From Coturnix japonica (Eukaryota; Chordata; Aves; Galliformes; Phasianidae), in NCBI RefSeq assembly GCF_001577835.2, contig NC_029532.1, positions 1 to 64,000 on the forward strand: a stretch of 64,000 nucleotides of DNA, in the 5' to 3' direction. The stretch's first letter is position 1; each line of letters begins with the position of its first letter. Position numbers and translations under genes: made by a program. The notes beneath the pieces are model-generated. The model did not search any database. It saw only the letters and a program-made list of their open reading frames with translations, and had not been told where the DNA came from. This document shows, piece by piece, positions 19,201-35,000 of this stretch.

Positions 19201-19920
19201 AGCTGTGAGCACAGCCACTGCCAAAGCCAGTGCCCAACCCCAAGTCGAGGAATGAGGGAGCCCCCAGCACTACCCCCTGCACGGCCAGCACCATCCGCAG
19301 TGGGGATGGGTACATGACATCTGTGATCCAGCTGGCAGGGCTATACCAGCTGGCAGGGCTATATCATTGGCAGGGCTATATAAAGCTGGCAGGGCTATAT
19401 AAAGCTGGCAGGGCTATATCATTGGCAGGGCTATATAAAGCTGGCAGGGCTATATAAAGCTGGCAGGGCTATATCATTGGCAGGGCTATATAAAGCTGGC
19501 AGGGCTATATAAAGCTGGCAGGGCTATACAAGCTGGCAGGGCTATACCAGCTGGCAGGGCTATATAAAGCTGGCAGGGCTATATCATTGGCAGGGCTATA
19601 CCAGCGGGCAGCGCCATCTGTCACAGCGCTGGTAAGGGCGCAGTCCCGCCGCTGGTCAGGGCCGCTCCCAGGCCCACATCAGGCTCAGGGCGCTTCAAAC
19701 CTCAGCAAACCCGCCTCAGCCCCCGACCCCGGGGACACGGGAAACCAAACCGCTGGCGGGACCTTCTTGTCCGTCACCGCGAGCCCTTCCCCGCGGCCTG
19801 CGGGCCGCACCGGGCCGCCACCGTAACACGGCACAGGCCGAAGCTGCAGACGGGGCGCGGCCACCGCCACCACCAGCCGCCCCCCGCGCTCCCACCTCCC
19901 CGCTGCCGGCCGTCGCCATG
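16239..19920 (-). CDS. CFAP119: CFAP119 (CCDC189)-like cilia and flagella protein
   Basis: Exons read from the minus strand: 19151-19182, 18833-18894, 18036-18181, 17889-17959, 17281-17397, 17080-17194 and 16239-16399 (last, stop TAG). The core, TPLPDVEECYAYVSELLL then FGTVLRHAKLYAYVLTPQ and VCLDLTLVYVDSP, resembles from memory the conserved part of mammalian CFAP119/CCDC189 (DUF4464 family), a sperm-flagellum and ciliary protein. The last four exons join in frame exactly. The phases between 18833-18894 and 18036-18181 do not meet, so an exon is probably missing there. The first exon is not settled; an ATG near 19918 in the CpG island is a candidate. The tail is short and basic (RSKKHLRRSQG). 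The gene is tail to tail with PRF1. The family call rests on recalled sequence and needs a search. Confidence 0.6.
16248..16253 (-). terminator. AATAAA inside the last codons of the CFAP119-like gene
   Basis: The minus strand reads GGA AAT AAA AGA CAT TAG: the poly(A) signal is made of the Asn-Lys codons, and the stop follows two codons later. With usual cleavage 10-30 bases downstream, the 3' UTR would be almost absent. Confidence 0.6.
19331..19606. repeat. TATA-containing minisatellite (15 units)
   Basis: Fifteen units of 16-19 bp around GGCAGGGCTATA, ending TATAAA, TATCATT, TACCA or TACAA. Seven contain TATATAAA. A three-unit pattern (TATCATT, TATATAAA, TATATAAA; 55 bp) repeats three times in a row. 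It lies just inside the CFAP119-like gene, 100-350 bases from its CpG promoter. Confidence 0.95.
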
Positions 19921-20080
19921 GCTGCCGCCGCACCACAGGAGGCAGCCAATCGGCAGGAGGGTTGCTGAAAGGCGCAGAAAGCGACGACCAATCAGAGAAG
20001 CTCTCACTGCTCCCCTACGGCCGGTGGAGAAAGAACGCCAGCCAATCCGCATCGCCGTCCTTGCGAGGCGGCAGGGCCGG
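19690..20080 (-). promoter_or_regulatory. CpG-island promoter of the CFAP119-like gene
   Basis: GC-rich, CpG-dense segment with CCAAT-type words on either strand (AGCCAATCGG near 19945, ACCAATCAG near 19988, GCCAATCCG near 20041). It is placed at the 5' end of the minus-strand gene. Some of these boxes could also serve a plus-strand transcript. Confidence 0.6.
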
Positions 20081-20099
20081 AATCCCGTTAGAAAGGAAC

Positions 20100-20400
20100 T
20101 GACGAATCAGCGCGTAGCGGTTATTTCATGGCTGTATTAAACAATAGAGCTTGTTTAGCAAATATACTTTACAATGTTATAGATAACATACGATGTACAT
20201 ATGTATATATACACATTTTAATGTATATTTATTTTTTAGATTATTATACGGTTTGATTGATAATTATTTTCATAGCTTGTAACACTTCAAATTATCATCA
20301 TAAATATCTACTCTATGTTATTATTAGCTATAGAGAACACCGCGCTCTATGTAACAACCACACACAGCACGTTATAACACCTGATTCCATTCCTTACAGG
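20100..20400. other. AT-rich spacer
   Basis: AT-rich, with ATGTACATATGTATATATAC-type runs. No gene was seen. Confidence 0.5.
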
Positions 20401-20658
20401 AACAGCTGTGACGTCACGTCCCAGTTCATCGTTACGTTTCCCTTTGCCCGGTGCCATAAATCAGCTGAAACTGCAGGAGACACCGAGACCTGAAATAGCG
20501 AATAGCTGAGGAGCAACAGAAGGTGCCTCCCAAGTAATGAAAGGAAAAAGCCTATTTCCAATGAGCATTTTTGGAGGCTGCCCCAGACAAATTGTAAGGA
20601 CGAAGCAGCCCACGGATCTGAATGGATACAAAGAACACTGCATTTCCCAAGACAAATG
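20400..20658 (+). ncRNA. Possible CRE-driven transcript, first exon
   Basis: A perfect cyclic-AMP response element TGACGTCA (20409-20416) is followed by CATAAATC (about 20455) and a stretch ending in a good donor (CAAAT then GTAAGT, about 20657). There is no long frame. It could be the first exon of a noncoding RNA or of a gene whose other exons I cannot find. Confidence 0.3.
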
Positions 20659-20659
20659 T

Positions 20660-22600
20660 AAGTCATACCTGATAATATTTATAATAGACAAAGCACCACT
20701 TCCTCACAGCTGACGGTGCCCTGTCTTCACCAAGGTTTCATCCTGCTGGCTGTACTGACAGAGCACGAAGATGGTGCTGTGCTTCAGCACTCTGCACAGG
20801 ATGAAATGGCCATGGAGCCAGGCAACAAAAGCACAACAGGTCCTTCTAGCAAAGATCTCCTTTGTCACCTGAGACTCAGCACGCGGCCAGATATCTTTTC
20901 CAAGAGAGTAGATGGGGCAGTCAGAAAGCCCAGCAGAAATGCAGCTCTGCATCCACCTATGGCTGCCCTCAGGATGCCAAGCAGATGCAGTCTCACAGCC
21001 ATATGGATGCCAGCCAACAGAAAGTGTTATTCCCTGCTGTGAGCTGCATAACCCAGACCAGCTGCATCCAACTGCTGCCCTCTGCCTCCAGGGCAGCCTG
21101 CAGACCCTGGTGGCCCATGAGGGATGGTTCCCAGCTCGCAATGATCCTCACACCATGTCCAAGTGCTGGGGACAGTGCTGGTGGTCTGGGGCAAGCCCAC
21201 AGCAGTGAGGGACCAACTGCTGCAGTGCTGGTGGTGGCTGGCTGCCCCTGAAGACACAAGGGTATATCAGCGCTGTTTCCACTGCCTTTGCGGTCCATTT
21301 CACTCCAAATCAAAAAGCAGGCACTCTGCCTTCCATCAAGTTAAAAAGCTTCCATCCTTTTTGGTCTCCTGCTTCCCAAGGCTTCACTCCTCCTACTGGC
21401 AGCATTTCCCAGCAGGAAGCTGTTTGCTGGTGTGTGTCTCTGCTGAGCAGGTTTCCTGTGCGCAACTGTCATAGCCCAGAGAAGCACAATGGTAGCTCTA
21501 GGGATAGAGGGTTCTCTGGACAAGTGGCTGAGCCAATGATCCTGGTGCCATTCAGTGTGTTTCATGTTCCTTATCATGAGGAATGTCTGCTGAAAACACT
21601 GCACTCCACCGCAACATCTGTCTTGGCACACTACCACTGCTCCTGTGTGTGGGTGCCAGGGCGCAGAGGCACTGGGTCACACGCGACACCAAATTCTGCC
21701 CAAGAGCTCGAGATGAGGTCCACACATAGGTCTACAGTGCTATTTGCACACCTCATTATATAATCTACAAGTGCTTTTTAGTGCACAAAGGGCCCCTACT
21801 CCAAGAGGTTACAGTCAATAAGAAGAGATACAGCTCTCCACCACCATACAGCTGTCACACCTATTGACAACCATAGATATTTTGGTCCTAAGTAGAACAT
21901 ATCCCTCCCAGTGAGGCTGGGCAACCAAATGAACTGGAGACCAGTATCTGTGGGAGGATGAGAGGTGCATCCCTCTCATCTCCAGACCCTGACAGAGGGC
22001 TGTGGGAAGAAATCCAGATAGCTGCAGCACTAGGACAGAGCACAGCACCAGTTCTGAGTGGAGATATTGGTTGGTTGACTCACACCTTGGTGAGGCACAC
22101 CACCCACACTGCTTCCCAAAACCTCGCCAGATGCTGGTGTGCCCCATGCACGTGTCAGGGGATCCCATCAGCATCGCTACACAATGCAGGCATCCCTGCA
22201 AGGCCACCCAAGGAGGGTCTTAAGGCGTTGAAGTGTAAGGCAACTCTGAGGCTCTCTGTGTGCCCCAAAGCCCCCAGCTTTGTTCTAAAGGGATCCCAGT
22301 CCCCACAGATGTTCCCCAAGGACAGAAGGGACATGGAAGGGGAAGGCCTGAAGCCCAGAGAGCATGGGGAAGCAAGAGAGGGCTGCATTTCTGTAGGGGA
22401 TTTGGAAAGCAACCTCAAAGGGAATCCAGGTCCCTGACCTGCCCTCCAGGATCATTTACTTTTATCAAGCTAACAAAAAAAGGCTGTTTGCTGTCTGAAT
22501 TACATCCGTTAAAAGCCTCAGATAAGACCTTGATTAAGTCTCCTCTCCATTGGGTCACTTAGTTCTGTTCTCTACCTTCTTTCTTCACTTCTGACCTTCC
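20660..22600. other. Spacer between CFAP119-like and TESK-like genes
   Basis: Non-repetitive sequence. A minus-strand frame at 20704-21141 (145 codons, with KDIWPRAESQVTKEIFARR) is the longest, but I recognise no family and see no supporting splice sites. Confidence 0.35.
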
Positions 22601-22641
22601 ATTTACAGTCCATCCACTGGGCTTCGCAGGGGGCCCACAGC

Positions 22642-27136
<4,495 letters not shown>

Positions 27137-27210
27137 CACGGAGCAGCAGTTGAAAGGTGCACTCGGCAGGGAGCAGACAGCAGCACGTGTGCTCCGACCC
27201 AACTCCCGCA

Positions 27211-29938
27211 CTGGGGAGCAGAGGGAGAGCAGACACGCACCCCAGCGCACACGCTGTCTCTGTGCAGAGGTGCTCTGGGCTCAGGCCTGCCTCAGGTAGG
27301 TTGCATTCAGACTCCTTCAGAAGAGAATTTAAAGATGCTACATTAATATACATTCACCTACACTTCCTGCAGATCTAGGACAGGCAGAACGCATCACCTT
27401 CACTGCCTGACAGCGGAGCCCAAGGAAAACCCAGGGAACACAGCCTGATCTGACCACTCATACCGGGCTACAAGCCACCACATCAGAACTGTGCTCCTAA
27501 CACAGGTCATGCAGCACTAACACCACGTTCATTACCGCAGACCTCCAGACAGGCCTTCTCCTGAGTGTGCCATGCAAAATGTGCCATCTTAAAAGGGTCT
27601 TGGCTCGGTGGGTGCCCTCTGTCCAATAGAAGACCTGAAGGGAAGACATAAGGGGAAAATGCCCCAGCAACTCCCTGCCTCTCTGTGTATCTCAAATCTG
27701 TCTCTAACTCCCCAAATCCTTCTATTAAATTGTCCCACTTCTCCACTGATAATATCTTGACAGCCCTCTCCCCCCAGACCCTTTCTGCCTTTGTTAGGAC
27801 CATGTTCAAAATTCTCCAAAGAAGTGCTCCCCGCTACTTTCCCCCAGACACAGGGAAGGCAAATACAGGGGAAGTGGAAGATGGGATTCTGAGGCCGATG
27901 CCTGAGCAAACACTACTTCTAGGTACCTTGCAAGCCATCTGAGCATTTTCCCCTCTCAGACCATAACCAAAGAAGACAACAACTGGCAGAAGGGTGACTC
28001 TCCAAAGCTTCCAGCTGAAGCCAAAGAAGCTCTGCCCTCTCCAAGCTCCTGTCCCAGGTTTGCACACCACAACATTTGCACCAACCTCCCCACCCTCTGC
28101 AGCCAAGATGCAGGGGGAGAGCTGCCAAGAGAGCATGGGGGCAGGAACTCGCCCTGCCTGCCTGCAGGGTGCCCACACAGGCACGCACAGCTCCTCTCCA
28201 GCCAAGCAGGCTGCAGGGAGCTGCCCCTGCACAGGAATGGTGTCCTTTCCACAGCCCCCTCTGTTCCCTGCTTTTCCCACATACCATCTCCTCCTGCCAT
28301 GACCCAATTCATCAATTGTCCCTTTGTCCACAGAAGAATCCCCACTATGCCCTCGGCACGCCAGGATGCCCTGAGCATTATACCAGCCTTTATTTTCTTC
28401 CCAGAAACGCATTTGTCCCCGGATGAGGGCTGACACACAGTAGGCAGGGGAAGAAAACGGCCTTCCAAAATGCCAAGACTTATGTCATGGCTTCTTTGGA
28501 GCCAGGGGAGAGGGGGACATGGAACACGGGTACTTCTCAGGGACTCCCCGGCTACAGGCAGCAGGGCTGAGCACATCCCCACAAGGCTTGGAGCACCTGA
28601 AGCTGCGTGCTGGTCTGAGTGGGCACTACACAGGCACAGCTGCTTGTATTTTGAAAAGCAAACCTGAGGCACAGCCCTCCTCTGGGACTTCTCCCACCAA
28701 GCATCCCAACAGATCCAGGCTGTCCTGCAACCTCCCAGCCTGTGGAGGTTTGAAGAATGAGAAATGTGACAAAAATCAAAGGAAAACATTCCCCAGGAAA
28801 GTCAGCTGCAAAGGCTTTGATTGGAGCTTGCTTTGCGAAATGGTGACTGATGAGGCACACAGATCCCTTTGAAACAGAAATAGCACAGAAGGAAGAAAAA
28901 ATTCCGTAACACCTTAGCAGTCACAAGGCCAATCCCACATGACTCCCACTAAAAACACTGAACAGGACCACCACCAAACACTCTGCGCGTGCCCTGCCCA
29001 GGGTATGTTTAGGGGCTACAAACAGGGCTCTGCACTCTGGAAGCCGGGCGGGGAGTGACTCCATTTTACAGGTGGAAAGCCATCTGAAAAGGGCTTGGTG
29101 ACAGAAGTAACCAAGGCACTGCTTTGGAAAGGTCCTGAGCCCTGTGCTCTACCTACATCTGTCCCTCCGAAGTGGAAGAACAAGGTGAGTGAAAAGACAG
29201 CCAACACAGACCCACATCTCGCCAATTGCTGATCTCCTCTACCAGCAGGTGATGGAAGTGAAGGACCCTGTGAAACCAACACAGCTGGAAACAGTGGACC
29301 ATGGAAACTCAAGAGAACAAACTTGTACCTGAGATGACCATTTTTGTAGCAACACAGTGAAGTAGCCTGAGTCCTGAGACAATGCCAGCTCCGCACAGAT
29401 GGGAGCCCCAACCTTTCTTGCCCTGGTTTGCAAAGACCTTAATATTGCTATGAGATAGGAAAACTGAAGGTAAATCGTCCCAGGCAGACTCACAGCACAC
29501 GGACTCTTCCCAGACTCACCCACTCATCACACCACACTGACACAGGTCAGAGCTGCCAGCGCACTTGGCATCGCGAGGCAGTGCCGGCAGTGACACCTCA
29601 CTCCTTGCCCAGAGGTGTCCATCCATCACCTGTGGCCCTCTCAGCCACTATCAGACAGAGCAGGAGCCACAGAGCTGCTGCCCCAGAAAACCCAAACCCC
29701 ACAGCCTTCCCCTGTACCAGCTTTCTTCCCCCAGCCTGCTTGTAAATGCACGGGGGGGCTGCAGCTGGGAATTGCAGCCCAGCTCAGCCCTGCCAGGGCC
29801 ACGCACAAAGCGGGCTCTGGAGCCCAGCACCAGCTCTGCCCCCTCCCGAGGCCGCCAGCCGACAAGGCTTCACAGACCAGCAGCCGCCCGCAGCAGGTGA
29901 CGGCCGGCACTCACGCACTCACGCACTCCCTCACTCAC
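27211..29938 (-). other. First intron of TESK-like gene
   Basis: No conserved coding stretch or repeat family was recognised in this interval. The frames of up to 277 codons on the minus strand lack domain or splice support. Confidence 0.4.
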
Positions 29939-30200
29939 CCGCTCGCCCCGCAGCTCCTCCGCACCCGTTTCCTCGGACCGAGCAGCCCGTGACACCGCCC
30001 CGCGCTGCCCGCGGCTCCTCCCTCCGTGGCCCCCGGAGGTGGAGAAGTTCCCCCCGCGCCGGGGCTGCGGGTCACCCCGAGACGAGGAGCGCGCAGCGGC
30101 AGCACAACCCCAGACAGTCTGTCTCACGAGGACGCTGTTGTCGGACCCCACCGGTACATGGAGACTGACCCTGTCACCGGGACGACCCGGCACTCGCACG
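29939..30200 (-). promoter_or_regulatory. CpG promoter and noncoding first exon of the TESK-like gene
   Basis: GC-rich island. On the minus strand a strong donor (GCGAGCGG then GTGAGTGAGG, exon edge 29939) faces an acceptor at 27210/27211 (CTGCTCCCCAG) in front of the first coding exon, giving a first intron of about 2.7 kb. The promoter is head to head with DPP7, 1.8 kb away. Confidence 0.55.
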
Positions 30201-31150
30201 AAGCCAGAAACCACGGAACCCCAACCTGAGGAACGTGCTTTCTCTTCCCGTCTCTGGCAGCAGCTCATGTCCCCTCACCGGCTCTACCTCCTGTTCCAGC
30301 CTCGCAAGGATCCTGCTCTCCATGAACCCCCACAGAGAATTAGCAGAGCAACCCCCCTACTTGTGCAATGGGCGCTGCAAACCCAGCAGCCAGTGGGGTT
30401 ATGCACTGAGGGCAAGCCAACCAAATCTGGGTCACATGCTAGATGGAGGCAGCTGGGACAGGGACGCAGCTGGTTGTAATGGGGGCAAGTACTGGCTCTG
30501 CATATGGACACGTGCAAAGGAACGTCTCATGGCTACAGACATCAAGAGAGCACTGCCCAGCTCTCCCCAAACCCCAACCACATCTTGCAGCCTCTTCTAC
30601 CCCTATAAAACAATCCTTAACAAGGGGAGCAACAGAACTACTTTCCTGCAGGATGCCTCCAAGGGTCACACAGCCACGTGATTCTGCAGAACACACCACC
30701 GAAAGCTGCTGCCGAGCAAAGGGCAGCATTTAGATGTAACCGGTAATTGAGACTCTTGAAGGCTGCTGGATACCTGATCTGAAGAGGGTTTAAAGCCCGT
30801 TTCCTGCTGTCTTGCACACATGGTTGCTAAGCAACAGCTGTAAGTAACATCTCCAGCAGCGCCTCTGCTGCAGCAGCAGGGAGCGATCAGCCCTGCTGTC
30901 ACAGAGAGTCAGGGCAGCAACAAAACCAGAACTGCCCAGTGTGACCATGCTCAGCCAAACCAGGCTACAGCTTCAGGATACACTGTTCCTACCAAGCAGG
31001 GACTGTTTGGTGTATACCTCCTTTCAGCCAGCAGCAGAAATGCAAGGGATGCGAAGAGTAACAAGAAGGGTTTCTGCAGGTGCATTAGCAAAAACAGGAA
31101 AGACAAAGAGTGCACCCCCTCTGATAAAGGAGAAAGGGGAAATGGTCCAG
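30200..31150. other. Spacer between TESK-like promoter and CR1
   Basis: No gene or repeat was recognised. Confidence 0.4.
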
Positions 31151-31164
31151 GCTGAGGCCAGTGA

Positions 31165-31580
31165 TGGGTGGTGTTCCCAAGGGAACTGGTCTTGGGACCA
31201 GTACTCTTGAACATCTTGGAGAAGAGAAGGCTCTGGGGAGACCTCATTGTGGCCTTTCAGTACTTGAATGGAGAGTATAAACAGGAGGGGAACAGCTGTT
31301 TACGAGGGAGGGCAGTGATAGGACAAGGCAGAATGGTTTGAAACTGAGACAGGGCAGGTTCAGGTTGGATCTTAGGAGGAAGGTTTTCCCCCAGAGGGTG
31401 GTGACACTGGCACAGGTTGCCCAAGGAGGCTGTGGGTGCCCCATCCCTGCAGGCATTCAAGGCCAGGCTGGATGTGGCTCTGGGCAGCCTGGGCTGCTGG
31501 TTGGTGACCCTGCACACAGCAGGGGGTTGGGATGGATGAGCATTGGGGTCCTTTTCAACCCAGCCCATTCCGTGATTATT
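31165..31580 (+). mobile_element. CR1 LINE 3' end, plus orientation
   Basis: Typical CR1 3' sequence: CTCATTGTGGCCTTTCAGTA, then TGGATCTTAGGAGGAAGGTT, GGCTGGATGTGGCTCTGGGC and the end CATTCCGTGATTATT, which stands for the family's ATTCTATGATT repeat. It lies 440-850 bases upstream of the DPP7 start. Confidence 0.9.
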
Positions 31581-31924
31581 GGCTCCTTTCTGTCTCTCCG
31601 TGTCTCATTCAGTCTTTGGCCTTTTGCTCCACCCACGAGTAGAACCTTCGTTCTGCAGATGCGTTTTCACTGGGACTGAGCTGCACAAAAGGCCTCAATG
31701 AAGAAACCTCCCATTCACCGCAGGCAACTCCGTCCCTCAGCATCCCTGGGTGTCCCCACGCTCTTACAGCTCAGTAGGAACAAGTCAGCTCCTCTTCCTT
31801 TATGGCCCCGGACCTCCACGGTCCGTCCCGGCTGTGGCTCCTCCGCTCGCTGCGCACAGCGGGTCCCACTCGCCGGAGGAAACGCGCCGGAAGATGCCCC
31901 GGTACAAAGCATGGCGCCCGCGCG

Positions 31925-31973
31925 GTCACGTGAGGAAAGAGGTACTGTCACGTGCTGCTACTGGGGTCACGTG
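31925..31973 (+). promoter_or_regulatory. DPP7: Three GTCACGTG (CLEAR-type) boxes of DPP7
   Basis: GTCACGTG occurs at 31925-31932, 31947-31954 and 31966-31973, always in the same orientation, 45-95 bases before the start codon. The CLEAR consensus bound by TFEB, TFE3 and MITF is GTCACGTGAC; it coordinates lysosomal genes. That TFEB acts here is inferred. Confidence 0.75.
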
Positions 31974-32018
31974 CGCAGCCACCGGTGGTCGTGTCCGCGT
32001 GCGGAGCGGGACGGTGCG

Positions 32019-35000
32019 ATGGGGACGGGGCCGCCGCTGCTGCTGCTGCTCCTCTGCCTCCTCTCGCTTCTGCCGCCGGTCCGCGCTGTGCCCGGTGGGT
32101 GCTCGAGCCGGGACCCTTCGTTTCTCACAACCCCGGGCCCAGAGCTGCCCCCTCTAGGAGGGAGCCTTCAGTCGGACCGGGAGACACCGGGCGCTCCGGG
32201 CCGGGCCGGGCCGTGGGGCGGTGTCTGCGGGCGCTGCCGGTGTCCCGGTGTCCCGGTGCTGACTGCTCCTTCTGCAGCCGCCCGCCCGGCGGGGCCCGGC
32301 CTGGAGGAGCGGCGCTTCTTGCAGGTGCGGGACCACTTCCGCTTCGAGGCCGGCGGCAACGAGACGTTCCCGCAGCGGTTCCTGCTCTCAGGTGGGTCCC
32401 GAGCGCCGGGGCCGGGCGGGGCCGCGCGTTTTCCTCTGCTTGTCCCCGGCCCCACCGCAGCCCCCGGCCCCCTTCCCTTCCCTTCCCTTCCCTTCCCTTC
32501 CCTTCCCTTCCCTTCCCTTCTCTTCTCTTCTCTTCCCTTCCGCTCCGGGTCCGTGCTTCCCATCGCCCGTAGCCCTGCAGCTGCAGCGCCGCCCGCTGTG
32601 CCGAGCAGCGGGGCTGAGGGACGGGCGGGTGGGCTTCCTGCCCGAGCAGTGATCTGCGGACAGAAGCCCTTGGGGATCAACCTGTTTGCAGTGTTTCCTC
32701 ATGAAGCTTCTGCCCAGACACACAAAAACGAGTCCTTTCGTGCTCTGACACATTTCTCACGTCTTCTGTCAATTGTCTCATTCAGCAAAGTTCTGGAAGA
32801 AAGGGTTTGGACCGATTTTTTTCTACACTGGCAATGAAGGTGACATCTGGACTTTTGCTGAGAACTCAGACTTCATATTTGAATTAGCAGAGCAGCAACA
32901 AGCTCTTGTGATTTTTGCCGAGCATGTGAGTATGGCAGTTACTGTGCACACTGGAGTTGTGCTAACATTACCAACTTCAGCTTTCTACATGTCCAGAAGA
33001 ATAGTAGCATCTCGCCATGAAGCTGGGGCATACCTGCCATAGCCTTTCTCATTATGGTAGCAGCTCTAGTTTTTTGTCCGTTCTCTCTAGATTCCAGAGA
33101 ATACATTCTCGAGGACTCTGTTTATCTCATATAAGGCAGCTTCAGGAGACGAGGCACTTGCTCAGTTATGAATGAATTAGTGGACGCTGTGTGCAGTTTC
33201 CACTTCCTGTCTGAGCACACTTATCCCAGTCCGGTAGTAAGGACACAGAGACACCATCATTTCTGCAGAATCTCTCTTTCCTTTCAGAGGTACTATGGAA
33301 AATCTCTTCCGTTTGGACTTGAGTCAATGCAGCTAAAGAATATTCATCTACTCACCGTGGAACAAGCCCTCGCTGACTACGCAGTGCTAATTACTGAGCT
33401 TAAGCAGCAGTATGGAGCTGTGGGCTGCCCTGTCATTGCTTTTGGAGGCAGGTAAAGGTTGTGTATAGTTGTACCCTTTTCTGTATCCTTTTCCAGCCAC
33501 AGTTGTGTTATTCTCATAGGTCTACTTGCCTCCAGGTGGGTTTTGAATATCTCCAGAGAAGGAGACTCCACAGCCCCCCTGGGCAGCCTGTCCCAGTGCT
33601 CCATCACCCTCACCGTAAAGTCCTTGTGCACATTTGTGCAGAACTTCCTATGCTCCAGCTTCTGGAAGTTTCTGGGAAGAAAATCTCCCTTCAGTTGCTT
33701 ATAGCTTTGCCAGACCTTAATCAGTGGAACTGAAATTTCTTGTCAGGTTTCAGCTAAAACCTGTTTCCAAGGGTTGGCTTAGAGAAGAATCCATTGCTTT
33801 GCACTCCTCAGCAGTTTGCATCTGAGTAATGTTTGTGCCCTTGGGTTTATCAAACAGTCTTGATACGTCTGCAGACCTGTGGCTGAAGCCCTTGAGGTGG
33901 CTTTAAGATTTCATGTGACCTCTGTTAATGTCTCTCATTCTCTGCTGTGCTGCTGCTACGTGGGCTGTCCAGGATGACCACCACCCTCCCCTCAGCACTG
34001 CAGTGTTGCCTGTTCTGTAGTGTTCATGGATGCCCTCTGCTCAATAGCCCTTGCTTATACAATCTTTATAGTCCTGTGTGGGAAATGTCTCTTTCCCCCA
34101 TTAGGCAACGACACTTGACTTGAGCCCCAGCTGGCTCTGTGTTGAAACTGTCAGGTCTTGGAGTGCAGTGGTGTTGGATATTGAGGCAGCGTTTACCTTT
34201 ATCTGCAGAAGCAAATTGGGCTGCTGTATTCCTGGAAGAACTGACCTGAGGGTCTAGGGGGCAGAGGGTAAGAACACAGTGTGCTGCTTATCAGCCATAT
34301 CTGCTGCTTTTTTTGTTCTCCAAGTGAGGATGGGTTTCCCTAAGCTTCTTGTTGCTCCGGGTGTGGTGAGCTTGTGACTACTGGCCTGAACATCCAGCTT
34401 TACAACATCAACTGTCTGTTAAAGGAAATAACACTTTTCTCTCTCCTGTGCCAGCTATGGAGGAATGCTGAGTGCTTACATGAGGATGAAATACCCAAAC
34501 GTTGTGGATGGGGCATTAGCTGCCAGTGCTCCTGTGCTGTCTGTGGCTGGGCTTGGAGATCCTGCTCAGTTCTTCAGAGATGTAACAGCTGTAAGTGGTG
34601 GCTCTTTTCAGGAACATTATCCTTCTTCCTATAAGAAGCCAGGGTTTTTTCTTTTCAGCGCCTTCCACCAGACATGTACCTTCACAATGTGACTGCTTGG
34701 GCAGACCTGTAAGGAAGAACTGCAGCTGCAGTTGTGATGGATGATGGCTGCTGTGTCTGTGGCAGCTCAGGACCCAAAGGCACTGCTCTCATGAGCAGCA
34801 CAAATTTTCCCAGTACCTTTAGTATCAGTGACATGAATTTCTAGGTGTGGGTGGCACATCTAGAAAACAGGTGCCTACCTGTTATGAAACGTGGTCCTTG
34901 TGACCTTGTTGCATACACAAACTTAATTTTAATGCAAACATTTACAGCACAGACAGCATTACTGCTAAGTGTAAAGAAAGAAGAGTTTTGTTGAAATAAA

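Noticed and set aside
27956-28789. 277-codon minus-strand frame in the TESK-like first intron
   Set aside because: No recognisable domain and no splice sites; the composition is that of surrounding noncoding sequence.
31698-32837. 379-codon open frame over the DPP7 start
   Set aside because: It reads through introns 1 and 2 in CpG-rich sequence and includes the TTCCC microsatellite; the spliced DPP7 model explains the conserved parts.
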